Assembly: GCA_013138735.1 (NCBI GenBank)
Contig: WTCE01000115.1
Location: 1 to 54,536 of the forward strand
Reading direction: 5' to 3'
From: Crocinitomix sp.
GTDB taxonomy: Bacteria > Bacteroidota > Bacteroidia > Flavobacteriales_D > Crocinitomicaceae
Length of the DNA stretch: 54,536 bases
This document shows, one piece after another, positions 8,074 through 15,668 of this stretch. The notes below the pieces were generated by a model. The model was not told where the DNA came from and made no database searches. It worked only from the letters and a program-made list of their open reading frames with translations. The translations under genes were made by a program, and so were the position numbers. Each line of letters opens with the position of its first letter. Position 1 is the stretch's first letter.

Positions 8074-9234
8074 TTAAAATAATCCGTATCTCTTTTCGAC
8101 GGTTCTTATGCCTTTTTTTGGAATTTGAATAGAGATTGAAACCGCACCCGTTCTGCCATTAATCACTGTTATTATTTTAAGGTAAGGGTCTATCACAGCT
8201 CCAGCTTGTTCAATTTTTTTCTTGTATTTTTTGAATTCCCTTTGGGTTCTTCTTGATGCTGGAAAAATGCAACCCATTGGATAAGAGTAAGTTTGCGGTA
8301 GTACTTCTTCAAATTTGTCATAAACCCATTGTTCAGAAATGTATTCCTCCCAATAATTACACGAGAATGACGAAATTTCTGCATAGTTATTAAAACTATA
8401 ACCTCGTTTCGCTGTTTCTTCCTTTTTTGCAGGAAAACAATACTCTTCATAAACATAAATAGTTGAATCAGTTAGGTTAAACTCTTCCGTGAGTATTATA
8501 TAATCATAATTCAAGGAATCTATCCGTTCATTTAAGATCGTTTTTCTGTTGTTAATAATTTTTTGAAAGAATAAGACGTGTGTCTTAGAGATTTTTGTTT
8601 GCTCAAACAGTTCTTCTATTAAAGCATTCGATTGGTCATGCCAATTGGTAGCTATATTTTTATTCGTATCTGAACGTAACTTTTCAGCATCAATACGCCG
8701 TTCAATTTCATTTTCGATATTAACTCCTTGATTATTCCAATAACCATAATCTCTTACAATTGTCCATCCGTCATATTCAATTTTACTTTTCAACTGACCG
8801 TTTTCGTGCCATTTGTTCCAAATACCTGTTCTCTTATTTTCTGAATAATATTCTTTTCTTTCTATTCCTCCTGAGGTATGCCAGAATATTTGTTCGCCAT
8901 TTTTATTGCCATCAATCCAATTTAAGATGCAAATTTTGTTTCCATTCTTATCCCACGTTGTATATGTACCATTTTTTCTACCGATACTATAGTATGCTTC
9001 AGATGTTAACTGACCATTGGAATGGAAGGACTTTTGAATTCCGTCCATCTTTCCATTTTTAAAATTGTATACCTGATTGATAACGCCATTAGAATAATGG
9101 CAATTCCAAGTTCCGTTCTTAGGTTGGTCAACGCAATTATAATGAGGGATTATTTGTTTGGCGGTATCAACTTGACCGAAGCTAATCAGTCCAGAATAAA
9201 CGAGGAAGAATGTGCAGAAGAGAAACTTTTTCAT
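8074..9234 (-). CDS. Secreted MORN-repeat (YwqK-like) protein
   Basis: A 386-residue protein with a clear signal peptide (KKFLFCTFFLVYSGLISFGQ). Residues about 30-170 contain at least five MORN-type repeats of the form GxxxGxxxxxxxNGQ (KMDGIQKSFHSNGQLTSE, GRKNGTYTTWDKNGNKI, NKNGEQIFWHTSGG, KRTGIWNKWHENGQLKS). The C-terminal 200 residues are unlike anything I recognise, with a strand-rich end (IITVINGRTGAVSISIQIP). MORN-2 repeats of this kind are common in exported Bacteroidota proteins of unknown role. It lies 5 bases downstream of the DUF2721 gene in the same direction, so they probably form an operon. Another MORN protein heads the secretion operon at 15,000. Confidence 0.7.
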   Translation of the reverse strand: MKKFLFCTFFLVYSGLISFGQVDTAKQIIPHYNCVDQPKNGTWNCHYSNGVINQVYNFKNGKMDGIQKSFHSNGQLTSEAYYSIGRKNGTYTTWDKNGNKICILNWIDGNKNGEQIFWHTSGGIERKEYYSENKRTGIWNKWHENGQLKSKIEYDGWTIVRDYGYWNNQGVNIENEIERRIDAEKLRSDTNKNIATNWHDQSNALIEELFEQTKISKTHVLFFQKIINNRKTILNERIDSLNYDYIILTEEFNLTDSTIYVYEEYCFPAKKEETAKRGYSFNNYAEISSFSCNYWEEYISEQWVYDKFEEVLPQTYSYPMGCIFPASRRTQREFKKYKKKIEQAGAVIDPYLKIITVINGRTGAVSISIQIPKKGIRTVEKRYGLF

Positions 9235-9239
9235 TTGAC

Positions 9240-9635
9240 TTAATTATTCTCAATGTCACTAATATGATGCTCTAAAGCTTTAACTGAAATTTGAATTTCC
9301 CAAATTAAAAAAACCAAAGAAAGTACTAGTAGAATAAGTGCTAAACCAAATGTCCAAACCGCAATAGTTGGCTGTTGAATATAAATTAAGAACATAGTCA
9401 ATACACAAAACAGCAAACTGCTAATCCCTAAAAGCTGCATAGATCGGGTTAAATATAAGCGTTGTTTTATATTTTCAATTTGAGCTTTTAAAACGGTATC
9501 TTTTTCCTTTTTATACTTATCGTGCAAGTTTCGTATTACAGCTGCATAAGCTAAAAATCGATTGGTATAAGCCAACATAATTAAAGAGATAGCTGAAAAT
9601 AATAGCGCCGGAGTTGTTAAGGTAAGTTCTTCCAT
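9240..9635 (-). CDS. DUF2721 family membrane protein
   Basis: A 131-residue membrane protein with three helices. The N-terminal motif TTPALLFSAISLIMLAYTNR followed by FLAYAAVIRNLHDKYKKE matches the DUF2721 signature. Helix 2 is MQLLGISSLLFCVLTMFLIY, and helix 3 is VWTFGLALILLVLSLVFLIW. The function of the family is unknown. It is the first gene of a likely two-gene unit with the MORN protein. Confidence 0.8.
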   Translation of the reverse strand: MEELTLTTPALLFSAISLIMLAYTNRFLAYAAVIRNLHDKYKKEKDTVLKAQIENIKQRLYLTRSMQLLGISSLLFCVLTMFLIYIQQPTIAVWTFGLALILLVLSLVFLIWEIQISVKALEHHISDIENN

Positions 9636-9811
9636 GAATAATCGGTTTTAATCGTGTATAACAATAAAGCAAACATAACATTAGTAATCTTTACTTCAAT
9701 TAGGATGAAGCTTTCTTAAATTGATCATCTAAAAAAATAAGCAATAGACTTAATTTAGAACAGCAGCTAAACGTAAAAAAAAATGAGTGATTCTCACCAA
9801 CTCCAACAAAG

Positions 9812-11671
9812 TTAAATACTCGCAACAAAGTCTGCGAACACTTTTTTGTGAAGCTCCAAATCCATATTAGCAGAAAGGGATACTCGGGCAATATAATCTT
9901 TGTCGCCTTCTTTGGTAGTTCCTTGTGTAGATGTTGCAGGGATCGTCCAGTAACATCCTTTTAACTGACCATAGCTAACACAGTATTTACTTTCATTTGG
10001 AATCTCAGTAATCATTAAATTGATCAACTTAAGATTCAAATCTCTCTTATAAGTTTCTCTTTCTTCATCAGTATTTCCTTTAGTAGGAAGATCTAATGAA
10101 AACACAGATGGCGTAAATCCTTCTGCTGCTAACTCTTCTGAAACAAAATTGATTTTAGCTGCGGGTAGCGTCTCCTGGATGAAGTTTACAAACTCGCGCG
10201 TATTCACGTAAGCATCTTGGATTCTTTGCTTCATTGACGGCAATTGTTTTGCCAATAATTCCATTTGAAGATCTGTAGCTTCATTATCACAAAGTCTTAA
10301 ATGCAGATCTATTTTTTCTATCAAGCTTTCAGCTCTTTTATTTCCTAAACAGTAACCTGCAGTGCATAATCCGCCACTTGGAAATTTTGAGCCACTTGCA
10401 AATGAGATGGTTCTAACAGTTGAAAGTATGTCGGCATCACCTAAAAAATGAACGTTTGGACAAAATGTTTGATCCAAAATAAAAACAGGATCAATAGCCA
10501 CTTCACCACTTGCCGTTTTGCGCTCTTGACTCAAAACATCTCTCAATTTCTCAAGGTCCGGAACTTCAACTCTAGGGTTTGTTGGGATTTCAGCAATGAT
10601 ATATGGGACAGCATCTTCTTGCGCAATTTGATCTAAAACGATATCAATACTTTGAACCATATCATGATCACCATCTACTGGTAAATCTACCACTTGAACA
10701 TTATCAAGACAAGCAGCCACTCGTCTTGCTTGGTCATTTGTTCCACCATAACAATTTGGAGGAACAACAATCTTGATGGCTTTTCCTTTATGGTTTTCAA
10801 CTGCATTGTGAACTAAACCCATTAAAATGGCATATTGAACAGATAGTCCGCTTGAAGCAACTAGTGCATTTGTATCTGTACCGCAAACCTCATTGATAGA
10901 AGCTATTACAGAAGCTTTATTTGCAGCAAAATTCTTATGTTCGATATGACCAGCAGACTTCTCTACTAGCATCTTTAAAGCGGCAAAAGAGTTAGATGGG
11001 GTCATTGCAATTGTTTCTCTTCTTCGCACGTGTTGAATGTCTGAGATATAACTTTCATTCTCCTCTCCATTCACTAATAACATACTACCGAGCTCAGCAT
11101 GGACATTGATATAAAAATCAATATGTGGGTTGAGATCAATATGAGCAATTTCAGTTTTATCTGAAATGAAAATGGTACTTCCATTCTCCCCATGGCTATC
11201 GGGCTCAGAAATAGCTGATACGTGATCAACTTGCTTTAAATCAAATTTATAACCGTAAACATCTTTTAATACCTCAACGTCAAATGAAGCAGGTAATTCA
11301 CCTTTATATGTGATTAGTGTCTTTTTATTATCTAATAAATTTTTTCTTAGAATTGCCAAAACTGGAACCGTTCGTGATGTAAAACTGATTACATTTTCTA
11401 CTTTTAAATCATGTGATTTAGCAATTACCCATTCTAGGATACAAGATAATGGATGGCCTAATCGAATATAGTCGAATGCAGTGGGTAATTCATTGAGCGC
11501 TGATGCTTCAGAATTATTGGAATTATACAAGGTTTCAAACTGTTCTAAGAATTGAGTTTTAGCCAATTTTTCATCATAAATATCTAAGCGGTGGGTTGTT
11601 AGACGCAACCAGTCAGTTGGCATATTTTCTAATACAGCCTTAATATAATTCAACATTTTATCGTCTTCCAT
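9812..11671 (-). CDS. Large PLP-dependent enzyme, Cys/Met-metabolism type
   Basis: A 619-residue protein in two parts. The C-terminal ~400 residues are a fold-type I PLP domain resembling cystathionine gamma-synthase / Cys-Met enzymes, with a phosphate-binding region near VVPPNCYGGTNDQARR, an aspartate in FILDQTFCPNVHF, and the likely Schiff-base lysine K429 in FASGSKFPSGGLCTAGY. The N-terminal ~200 residues are an extension with its own alpha/beta pattern. I chose the ATG at 11671 because AAAGGTG lies about 8 bases upstream; the frame extends upstream only to a TTG at 11698. The reaction is not determined. Proximity to cysteine dioxygenase suggests sulfur amino acid metabolism, but this is inference. 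Confidence 0.7.
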   Translation of the reverse strand: MEDDKMLNYIKAVLENMPTDWLRLTTHRLDIYDEKLAKTQFLEQFETLYNSNNSEASALNELPTAFDYIRLGHPLSCILEWVIAKSHDLKVENVISFTSRTVPVLAILRKNLLDNKKTLITYKGELPASFDVEVLKDVYGYKFDLKQVDHVSAISEPDSHGENGSTIFISDKTEIAHIDLNPHIDFYINVHAELGSMLLVNGEENESYISDIQHVRRRETIAMTPSNSFAALKMLVEKSAGHIEHKNFAANKASVIASINEVCGTDTNALVASSGLSVQYAILMGLVHNAVENHKGKAIKIVVPPNCYGGTNDQARRVAACLDNVQVVDLPVDGDHDMVQSIDIVLDQIAQEDAVPYIIAEIPTNPRVEVPDLEKLRDVLSQERKTASGEVAIDPVFILDQTFCPNVHFLGDADILSTVRTISFASGSKFPSGGLCTAGYCLGNKRAESLIEKIDLHLRLCDNEATDLQMELLAKQLPSMKQRIQDAYVNTREFVNFIQETLPAAKINFVSEELAAEGFTPSVFSLDLPTKGNTDEERETYKRDLNLKLINLMITEIPNESKYCVSYGQLKGCYWTIPATSTQGTTKEGDKDYIARVSLSANMDLELHKKVFADFVASI

Positions 11672-11807
11672 AACTTTCACCTTTAGATAGGCTCGCAATA
11701 TACATTAAATCCATTTTTTTTAAAAGACTTATGAGACGTTTTGTGTTCTGGCAGAGTTTTTTTGCCACATTGATCAAGTCCCCACGCTGCAGCACGAAAT
11801 GTAATTC

Positions 11808-12158
11808 GACGAAGCCAATCCTTTCTTGTGTGCGGGAAAGCAATAAAAAAAAGCCACATTAAAGCTGGAAGGAATTTTTATTAGAAACATAGAGGAGTGG
11901 CAAATAAAAGTTCAAATGTAAAGCACAATCAATTTTGGAGACACGACAATAGACCTATCGAACTGCGGAGTAATAATGTGATTTCTCAAAAAATTAGGTA
12001 CATTCACAATAGTCCGGTTGATGAATATATGTTTTTAAACCTCAAGATTATCGGTATAGCAATGTCGTTGAATACAGCTTGGAAAAAGGTTGCTTGATAA
12101 GGATATACTTGCAAGTGTTTGATAATTAGCTTTCACGCGATTCGTGCGATAGCGAGGA
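11808..12158 (+). mobile_element. Decayed RAYT/REP element, copy 1
   Basis: An inverted REP-like sequence (11808-11838), a broken transposase remnant (11837-12129) and a forward REP-like sequence (12134-12158, CACGCGATTCGTGCGATAGCGAGG) form one unit. The same outer sequences recur at 12786-12933, where the interior is almost wholly deleted. This is the arrangement expected of a REP-associated tyrosine transposase with its cognate REP hairpins. The element is no longer functional. Confidence 0.6.
11837..12129 (+). pseudogene. REP-associated tyrosine (Y1) transposase, C-terminal remnant
   Basis: Translation gives the conserved RAYT C-terminal motifs QFWRHDNRPIELRS and ISQKIRYIHNSPVDEY. After a frameshift in a T-run near 12031-12036 it continues in another frame as PQDYRYSNVVEYSLEKG and ends at a TAG at 12127-12129. 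Upstream, in frame with the first part, KAIKKSHIKAGRNF is followed by a TAG at 11882. The HUH motif and tyrosine-bearing N-terminal half are absent. It is therefore a fragment with at least one stop and one frameshift. Confidence 0.7.
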
Positions 12159-12207
12159 GTTTTGAAGCTTATATAGAATTATCAAAGTCTACTGCCTAAT
12201 GGAATAA

Positions 12208-12705
12208 ATGAAAATGAAGTATAATTGGTTAATTAAATTATATCCTCTAGGGATGTTACTAATATTGATTGCTTGTTCTGAAAACGACAAATTGGAGTTT
12301 GAGTTTCTTTCACCAGACAAGGAATGCGCCGAAATGAAGTGGCACCAAATAGAGGAAATGAGTGTAGGACTTTCGGTTAAGTGTTTTGAAGCAAAAAATG
12401 GAATTGAAGTATGTTTGGATTATGACGAATTTGAGGGTGAAATAATTTCTGAAACATGGTACTTTTACGATCTATACGAATCGCACTCTGAGGGTATTTT
12501 AAAGTTTTTTGATCGAAGGTCAAATTATAGCATTCATTCATTAAAAATAGTCTCTTGCTTCAATGATGATTTTGATTACGGTGACTCGAATTCGCAAAAT
12601 TTTATTTTAAGAAATAGTTCAGAAAAAGGGATTTTGTTTGACTGTTATATCTCGCGCATAGTTAAAAACCAACGCTATCGTTTGAGTGTTGGGCATGTTT
12701 GGTAA
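12208..12705 (+). CDS. Orphan lipoprotein, 165 residues
   Basis: Starts with a lipoprotein signal peptide (LYPLGMLLILIAC), with the lipidated cysteine at residue 23 followed by SEND. The mature part is acidic and strand-rich with several more cysteines (about residues 44, 63, 71, 115 and 150). I do not recognise the family. It sits between two decayed RAYT/REP copies and has no partner gene, so it may have arrived or been retained as a cassette between repeats. Confidence 0.6.
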   Translation: MKMKYNWLIKLYPLGMLLILIACSENDKLEFEFLSPDKECAEMKWHQIEEMSVGLSVKCFEAKNGIEVCLDYDEFEGEIISETWYFYDLYESHSEGILKFFDRRSNYSIHSLKIVSCFNDDFDYGDSNSQNFILRNSSEKGILFDCYISRIVKNQRYRLSVGHVW

Positions 12706-12785
12706 TGAAGGTCTTGACAAAATACACAGCAACCGTAAGATTGTATCTTGTGATTTGGTAAAATGATAGGAATGGTTTAAGGTAA

Positions 12786-12933
12786 GACGAGGCTACCGCA
12801 CGAATCCTTTCCTGTGTGTGGGGAAGCAATAAAAAAACCAAGTAAAAGCAGGAAGAAATTTTATTTGATGTGCTCGTACTTGCAAGAATTAACAATTAGT
12901 TTTCACGCGAAGGGATTCGCGCGATAGCGGGGC
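12786..12933 (+). repeat. RAYT/REP element, copy 2 (internally deleted)
   Basis: Bases 12786-12865 match 11808-11882 (shared core CAATAAAAAAA flanked by GGGGAAG and CCAAGTAAAAGCAGGAAG), and 12873-12933 match 12104-12158. The 221 bases that separate these parts in copy 1 are reduced to 7 here. The right end holds a perfect hairpin CGCGAA-GGGA-TTCGCG (12906-12921) followed by GCGATAGCGGGG. The left end, read on the other strand, has the same GGATTCGTGCGGTAGC pattern. The unit therefore has inverted REP-like ends, like a small MITE. Confidence 0.6.
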
Positions 12934-13292
12934 CCCAAACGTGCATTTGCGTGCAAAACTGAGCAAAGTGTAACACCATTTTGTAACACCAATGAACCTC
13001 TTGTTTTGTATCGCTACAGGTTTAACTTGAATTATAGATTTGTATGAAATTCAGGCGAATACTTTTATGAAAACGAGTTTGTTATTCAATATATTCCAAC
13101 TTTCTAACTGAACTTCTAGTCATAAATCAAAATAAGTAATCATAAACTACTGAAGCTTGGATAATGACTTTTAAGATGTAAGCGCTTCATCCTGAGTTAT
13201 TTATCTCCTACTGAATGTTCTGACAACCAAAATTCTAATCAAACTCAACCTTTGTTAATTTTTTAACGTATTTAATAGAAATGAAGTGAGCG
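12934..13292. other. Non-coding region upstream of the regulator pair
   Basis: No credible gene on either strand. A short direct repeat, GTAACACCA, occurs twice (12968-12976 and 12983-12991) with a TTTT-containing spacer. The right end runs into the putative operator at 13293-13310. Confidence 0.4.
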
Positions 13293-13310
13293 TTAAGTGT
13301 ATATACTGAA
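13293..13310 (+). promoter_or_regulatory. Putative operator, site 1 (TTAAGTG-N4-TACTGAA)
   Basis: TTAAGTG TATA TACTGAA lies 73 bases before the first regulator gene. It shares the left half and spacing with sites at 14165 and 26582, the latter a perfect inverted repeat. A near-consensus -7 box, TAAAATTG (7 of 8 to TAnnTTTG), lies 22 bases downstream at 13332-13339. That position would suit an activator or autoregulator. Function is inferred only from recurrence upstream of related genes. Confidence 0.45.
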
Positions 13311-13382
13311 ACATTGCTTGGTAAATATACGTAAAATTGTATGCGGTATTTACGCAATTGAATTAACCCAAAATTATTTAAC

Positions 13383-14048
13383 ATGGTTCGAATTGTTCTT
13401 TTGGATAGTAGAAAACTATTTAGAGTTTCACTTAAAAGTTTAATCAGCAGCTTCACGAATTGCGAAGTTGTATTAGATATCTCCTCTTTAAAGGAGGTGC
13501 CAAAAGATTACGATTTTAAAAAAATTCATTTGGTAATTATTGACCCCGCTTCAATCAAAGCAGGAGGTTTTCAAAAAGCCCAAAATTTCTTCAATTATTC
13601 CCGTATAATGGTGCTAACGGACTTGATTGAACGCGAACATATTATGGATTATATGCAGCTTGGAATTTCAGGTTTCTTTTCTAAGGATGATTGCCCTTCA
13701 CAACTTGAGATGGCGATACAAGATATATCTAATAATTATGATTTTGAAGAAGTACGTTTGGGATCAGTGATAAGGCAATCACTCATCAGTAATATTAAAG
13801 GAATGAATCGTAAGAAGTTTTCATTTTCCGATCGAGAGATTCAAGTTTTAAAGCTGGTTTGTTTAGAAAAAACTAATGCCGAAATATCTGATATACTCGG
13901 ATTGAGTGTCAGGACAATTGAATCACACCGCAGGCGTATGATCGAGAAAGCTGATTGTAGAAGTATGATTGGCGTTATTTTGAATGCCATTGAGTTGAAA
14001 TGTGTTAACCTAAACGCTACTAATACTCAACGACATCAGGCTTCCTGA
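13383..14048 (+). CDS. NarL/LuxR-type response-regulator-like protein 1
   Basis: 221 residues: a receiver-like domain (about 1-125) and a C-terminal LuxR helix-turn-helix (FSDREIQVLKLVCLEKTNAE, ISDILGLSVRTIESHRRRM). The phosphoacceptor position is kept (D54 in VIIDPAS), as are the threonine in VLTD and the lysine K101 (GFFSKDD). However, the acidic pair at the N-terminus is D8-S9 rather than two acids, so Mg binding and phosphorylation may be weak. No histidine kinase gene is adjacent. A paralogue with the opposite defect lies 187 bases downstream. Both precede the secretion operon in the same orientation and probably control it. Confidence 0.82.
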   Translation: MVRIVLLDSRKLFRVSLKSLISSFTNCEVVLDISSLKEVPKDYDFKKIHLVIIDPASIKAGGFQKAQNFFNYSRIMVLTDLIEREHIMDYMQLGISGFFSKDDCPSQLEMAIQDISNNYDFEEVRLGSVIRQSLISNIKGMNRKKFSFSDREIQVLKLVCLEKTNAEISDILGLSVRTIESHRRRMIEKADCRSMIGVILNAIELKCVNLNATNTQRHQAS

Positions 14049-14074
14049 AAAATAAAATAATAATTTTTTTATAA

Positions 14075-14111
14075 AACTGAATCGTAGAATCTGTTAAATG
14101 TCGATTCAGTT
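14075..14111. terminator. Strong hairpin between the two regulator genes
   Basis: A perfect 10-bp inverted repeat (AACTGAATCG at 14075-14084, CGATTCAGTT at 14102-14111) with a 17-base loop lies 27 bases after the stop of regulator 1. The plus strand continues TCATTTTAG, only a weak U-run. The minus strand continues TTATAAAAAAATT. It is probably a terminator or an attenuator between the regulators. Confidence 0.45.
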
Positions 14112-14164
14112 CATTTTAGAGTTCTTTGTTTCTTGGATTAAAAATTTTAACGAGTTAATAAGTA

Positions 14165-14182
14165 TTAAGTGTTTATACTGTT
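14165..14182 (+). promoter_or_regulatory. Putative operator, site 2 (TTAAGTG-N4-TACTGTT)
   Basis: TTAAGTG TTTA TACTGTT lies 53 bases before the second regulator start. It shares TTAAGTGT-N-TATACTG with site 1, 872 bases upstream. A near-consensus -7 box, TACCTTAG (7 of 8), lies at 14199-14206. The two regulator coding regions are clear paralogues, so a shared ancestral promoter is a simpler alternative to a functional operator. The site at 26582 argues against that. Confidence 0.45.
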
Positions 14183-14235
14183 GAATTTTGTCAAATTATA
14201 CCTTAGTTTTACAGCGTAAACCCCACCCTTATAAC

Positions 14236-14880
14236 ATGTCAAAAAACGCTATTCTAATTGATGATGATGAACTTTTTAGAGCTGGTTTAACACGATTAAT
14301 TGACTCTTTCGAAAATTTTGAAGTTAAATTAAGTGTCGGCTCAACAGAATTCAAACGGTTGGCTGAAGGAGAAAAGAGTAACAAATGTTATGACTTAATT
14401 CTTTTGAGTGTGCCAATGAACACGGATGAAGGAATAGATATCTGTGAAACATGTGTGCGCTTTTATTCCCCAAGTCCAGTCATGATAATTTCGAATTTTT
14501 ATTCGAAAAATACGGTGATGAAAGCGATTGAATCGAGTGTTTCGGCATATTTCACAAAAGGAATTTCGCCAGTTGAATTGGAAAGCATAATGATTGAATT
14601 AACTGCAAATAAAAACTTTCCAGATATTAAATTGGAATTGAAAGTGCGCCAAGTTCTATCAACCGAAGAGCAGATGAATATTTCATTCACCGAAGCCGAG
14701 GAGCAAGTCTTGCTATTGGTTTGTCAACAAAAAAATAGTACTGAAATCTCTAATGATTTGGGCATAAGCGTGCGTACAGTCGAATCGCGAAAACGGAATA
14801 TGATGCTAAAAACACATAGCAAAAATATGATCGGTGTCGTCATGATTTTTATGCGGGCTGGTCATTCTCAAAATGCATAA
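14236..14880 (+). CDS. NarL/LuxR-type response-regulator-like protein 2
   Basis: 214 residues from the ATG at 14236; the frame is open further upstream only to a TTG at 14188, inside the presumed promoter. The receiver-like domain keeps the acidic triplet D9-D10-D11 (AILIDDDELFR) and K108 (AYFTKGIS). The phosphoacceptor aspartate is replaced by serine (S58 in DLILLSVPMN), so it cannot be phosphorylated in the usual way. The C-terminal LuxR helix-turn-helix is intact (FTEAEEQVLLLVCQQKNSTE, ISNDLGISVRTVESRKR). It resembles regulator 1 closely in design. With 119 bases to the next gene, it may drive the secretion operon or be co-transcribed with it. Confidence 0.82.
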   Translation: MSKNAILIDDDELFRAGLTRLIDSFENFEVKLSVGSTEFKRLAEGEKSNKCYDLILLSVPMNTDEGIDICETCVRFYSPSPVMIISNFYSKNTVMKAIESSVSAYFTKGISPVELESIMIELTANKNFPDIKLELKVRQVLSTEEQMNISFTEAEEQVLLLVCQQKNSTEISNDLGISVRTVESRKRNMMLKTHSKNMIGVVMIFMRAGHSQNA

Positions 14881-14999
14881 ACGCCTTCATAGAATCCTTC
14901 CATTTTTCTAAGCCAAACTCTTAGCTATATAATCCAAGCAAACAAAGCAAATTTAGTATTAACTGTTATTTGATTCATTCAAATACGAACAATTTAAAT

Positions 15000-15668
15000 A
15001 TGCAAGTGTTTGTCAAAACACCTTTTATAAGACTATTGTTATTGAGCGCTATCATGTTCAGTGCAAACGCTAATGCTCAAAATTTAGCTGAATTGCGGCA
15101 TTTTACTACACCGCATTATAAGATGGATTTTTACATTTCTACAATACAAAAAAAAATCAATTATACAGACACCTTAGACTATCATTGGTACAAAGCCCAA
15201 AAGCTGCATATCACGCAAGGTGGATCCGCTGGGGATTTATTGCATGGTGATTTTCAAAAATTTCATGTGGGCGGACAGCTTGCGGAACGCGGAGAATTTA
15301 GATATGGATTAAAAGATGGTGAATGGTTGACGTGGTATGAATCAGGGGCAGTAAAATCTAAATTAAACTATAATGACGGTGTGCTTAAAGGTGCTTTTAC
15401 CACCTATTCAAAAGAAGGTGAAATCACAGAAAAAGGCAAGTTTAGAAAAGGTCTCAAAAAACTACAAAAGCCGCAAAAAGATAAATCATCTGAGGAGCGG
15501 CAAGAATCTGAGGAACTGGATCCTGATAATGAAGAGATGCCGTGGTATAAGAAAATATTCAAATTTGAACGAAAAGAAAATCCTGAAAGAGATCAGAAAC
15601 GCCTTGCAAGAAGAAGACGCCGACAAGAAAAAAAAATGGAAAAAGAACGTGAAGTGAAAAATGATTAA
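15000..15668 (+). CDS. Secreted MORN-repeat protein heading the secretion operon
   Basis: 222 residues from the ATG at 15000, which gives a proper signal peptide (FIRLLLLSAIMFSANANAQ). Residues about 80-150 hold three to four MORN-like repeats (HGDFQKFHVGGQLAERGEF, KDGEWLTWYESGAVKSKL, LKGAFTTYSKEGEITEKG). The last 70 residues are extremely charged with runs of Glu, Lys and Arg (ARRRRRQEKKMEKEREVKN). The stop overlaps the next gene by 8 bases, so translation is coupled to the K-like pseudopilin. A periplasmic or surface accessory of the filament machine is plausible; I know no precise family role. Confidence 0.65.
   Translation: MQVFVKTPFIRLLLLSAIMFSANANAQNLAELRHFTTPHYKMDFYISTIQKKINYTDTLDYHWYKAQKLHITQGGSAGDLLHGDFQKFHVGGQLAERGEFRYGLKDGEWLTWYESGAVKSKLNYNDGVLKGAFTTYSKEGEITEKGKFRKGLKKLQKPQKDKSSEERQESEELDPDNEEMPWYKKIFKFERKENPERDQKRLARRRRRQEKKMEKEREVKND

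Noticed and set aside
9700-9891. Minus-strand open frame of 63 codons
   Set aside because: It overlaps the 3' end of the PLP enzyme in another frame, with Phe/Leu/Ser-rich composition and no motif; a shadow frame.
11658-11843. Minus-strand open frame upstream of the PLP enzyme
   Set aside because: It runs through the REP-like sequence and into the true gene start in a different frame; the PLP gene has its own ATG and ribosome binding site at 11671.
12968-12991. GTAACACCA direct repeat as a CRISPR or iteron array
   Set aside because: Only two 9-base copies; too few and too short for either.
14950-14976. AGTATTAACTGTTATTTG as promoter or operator of the machine operon
   Set aside because: It resembles the regulator sites only loosely (different spacing), and TTATTTG does not meet the TAnnTTTG pattern, so I did not list it as a feature.
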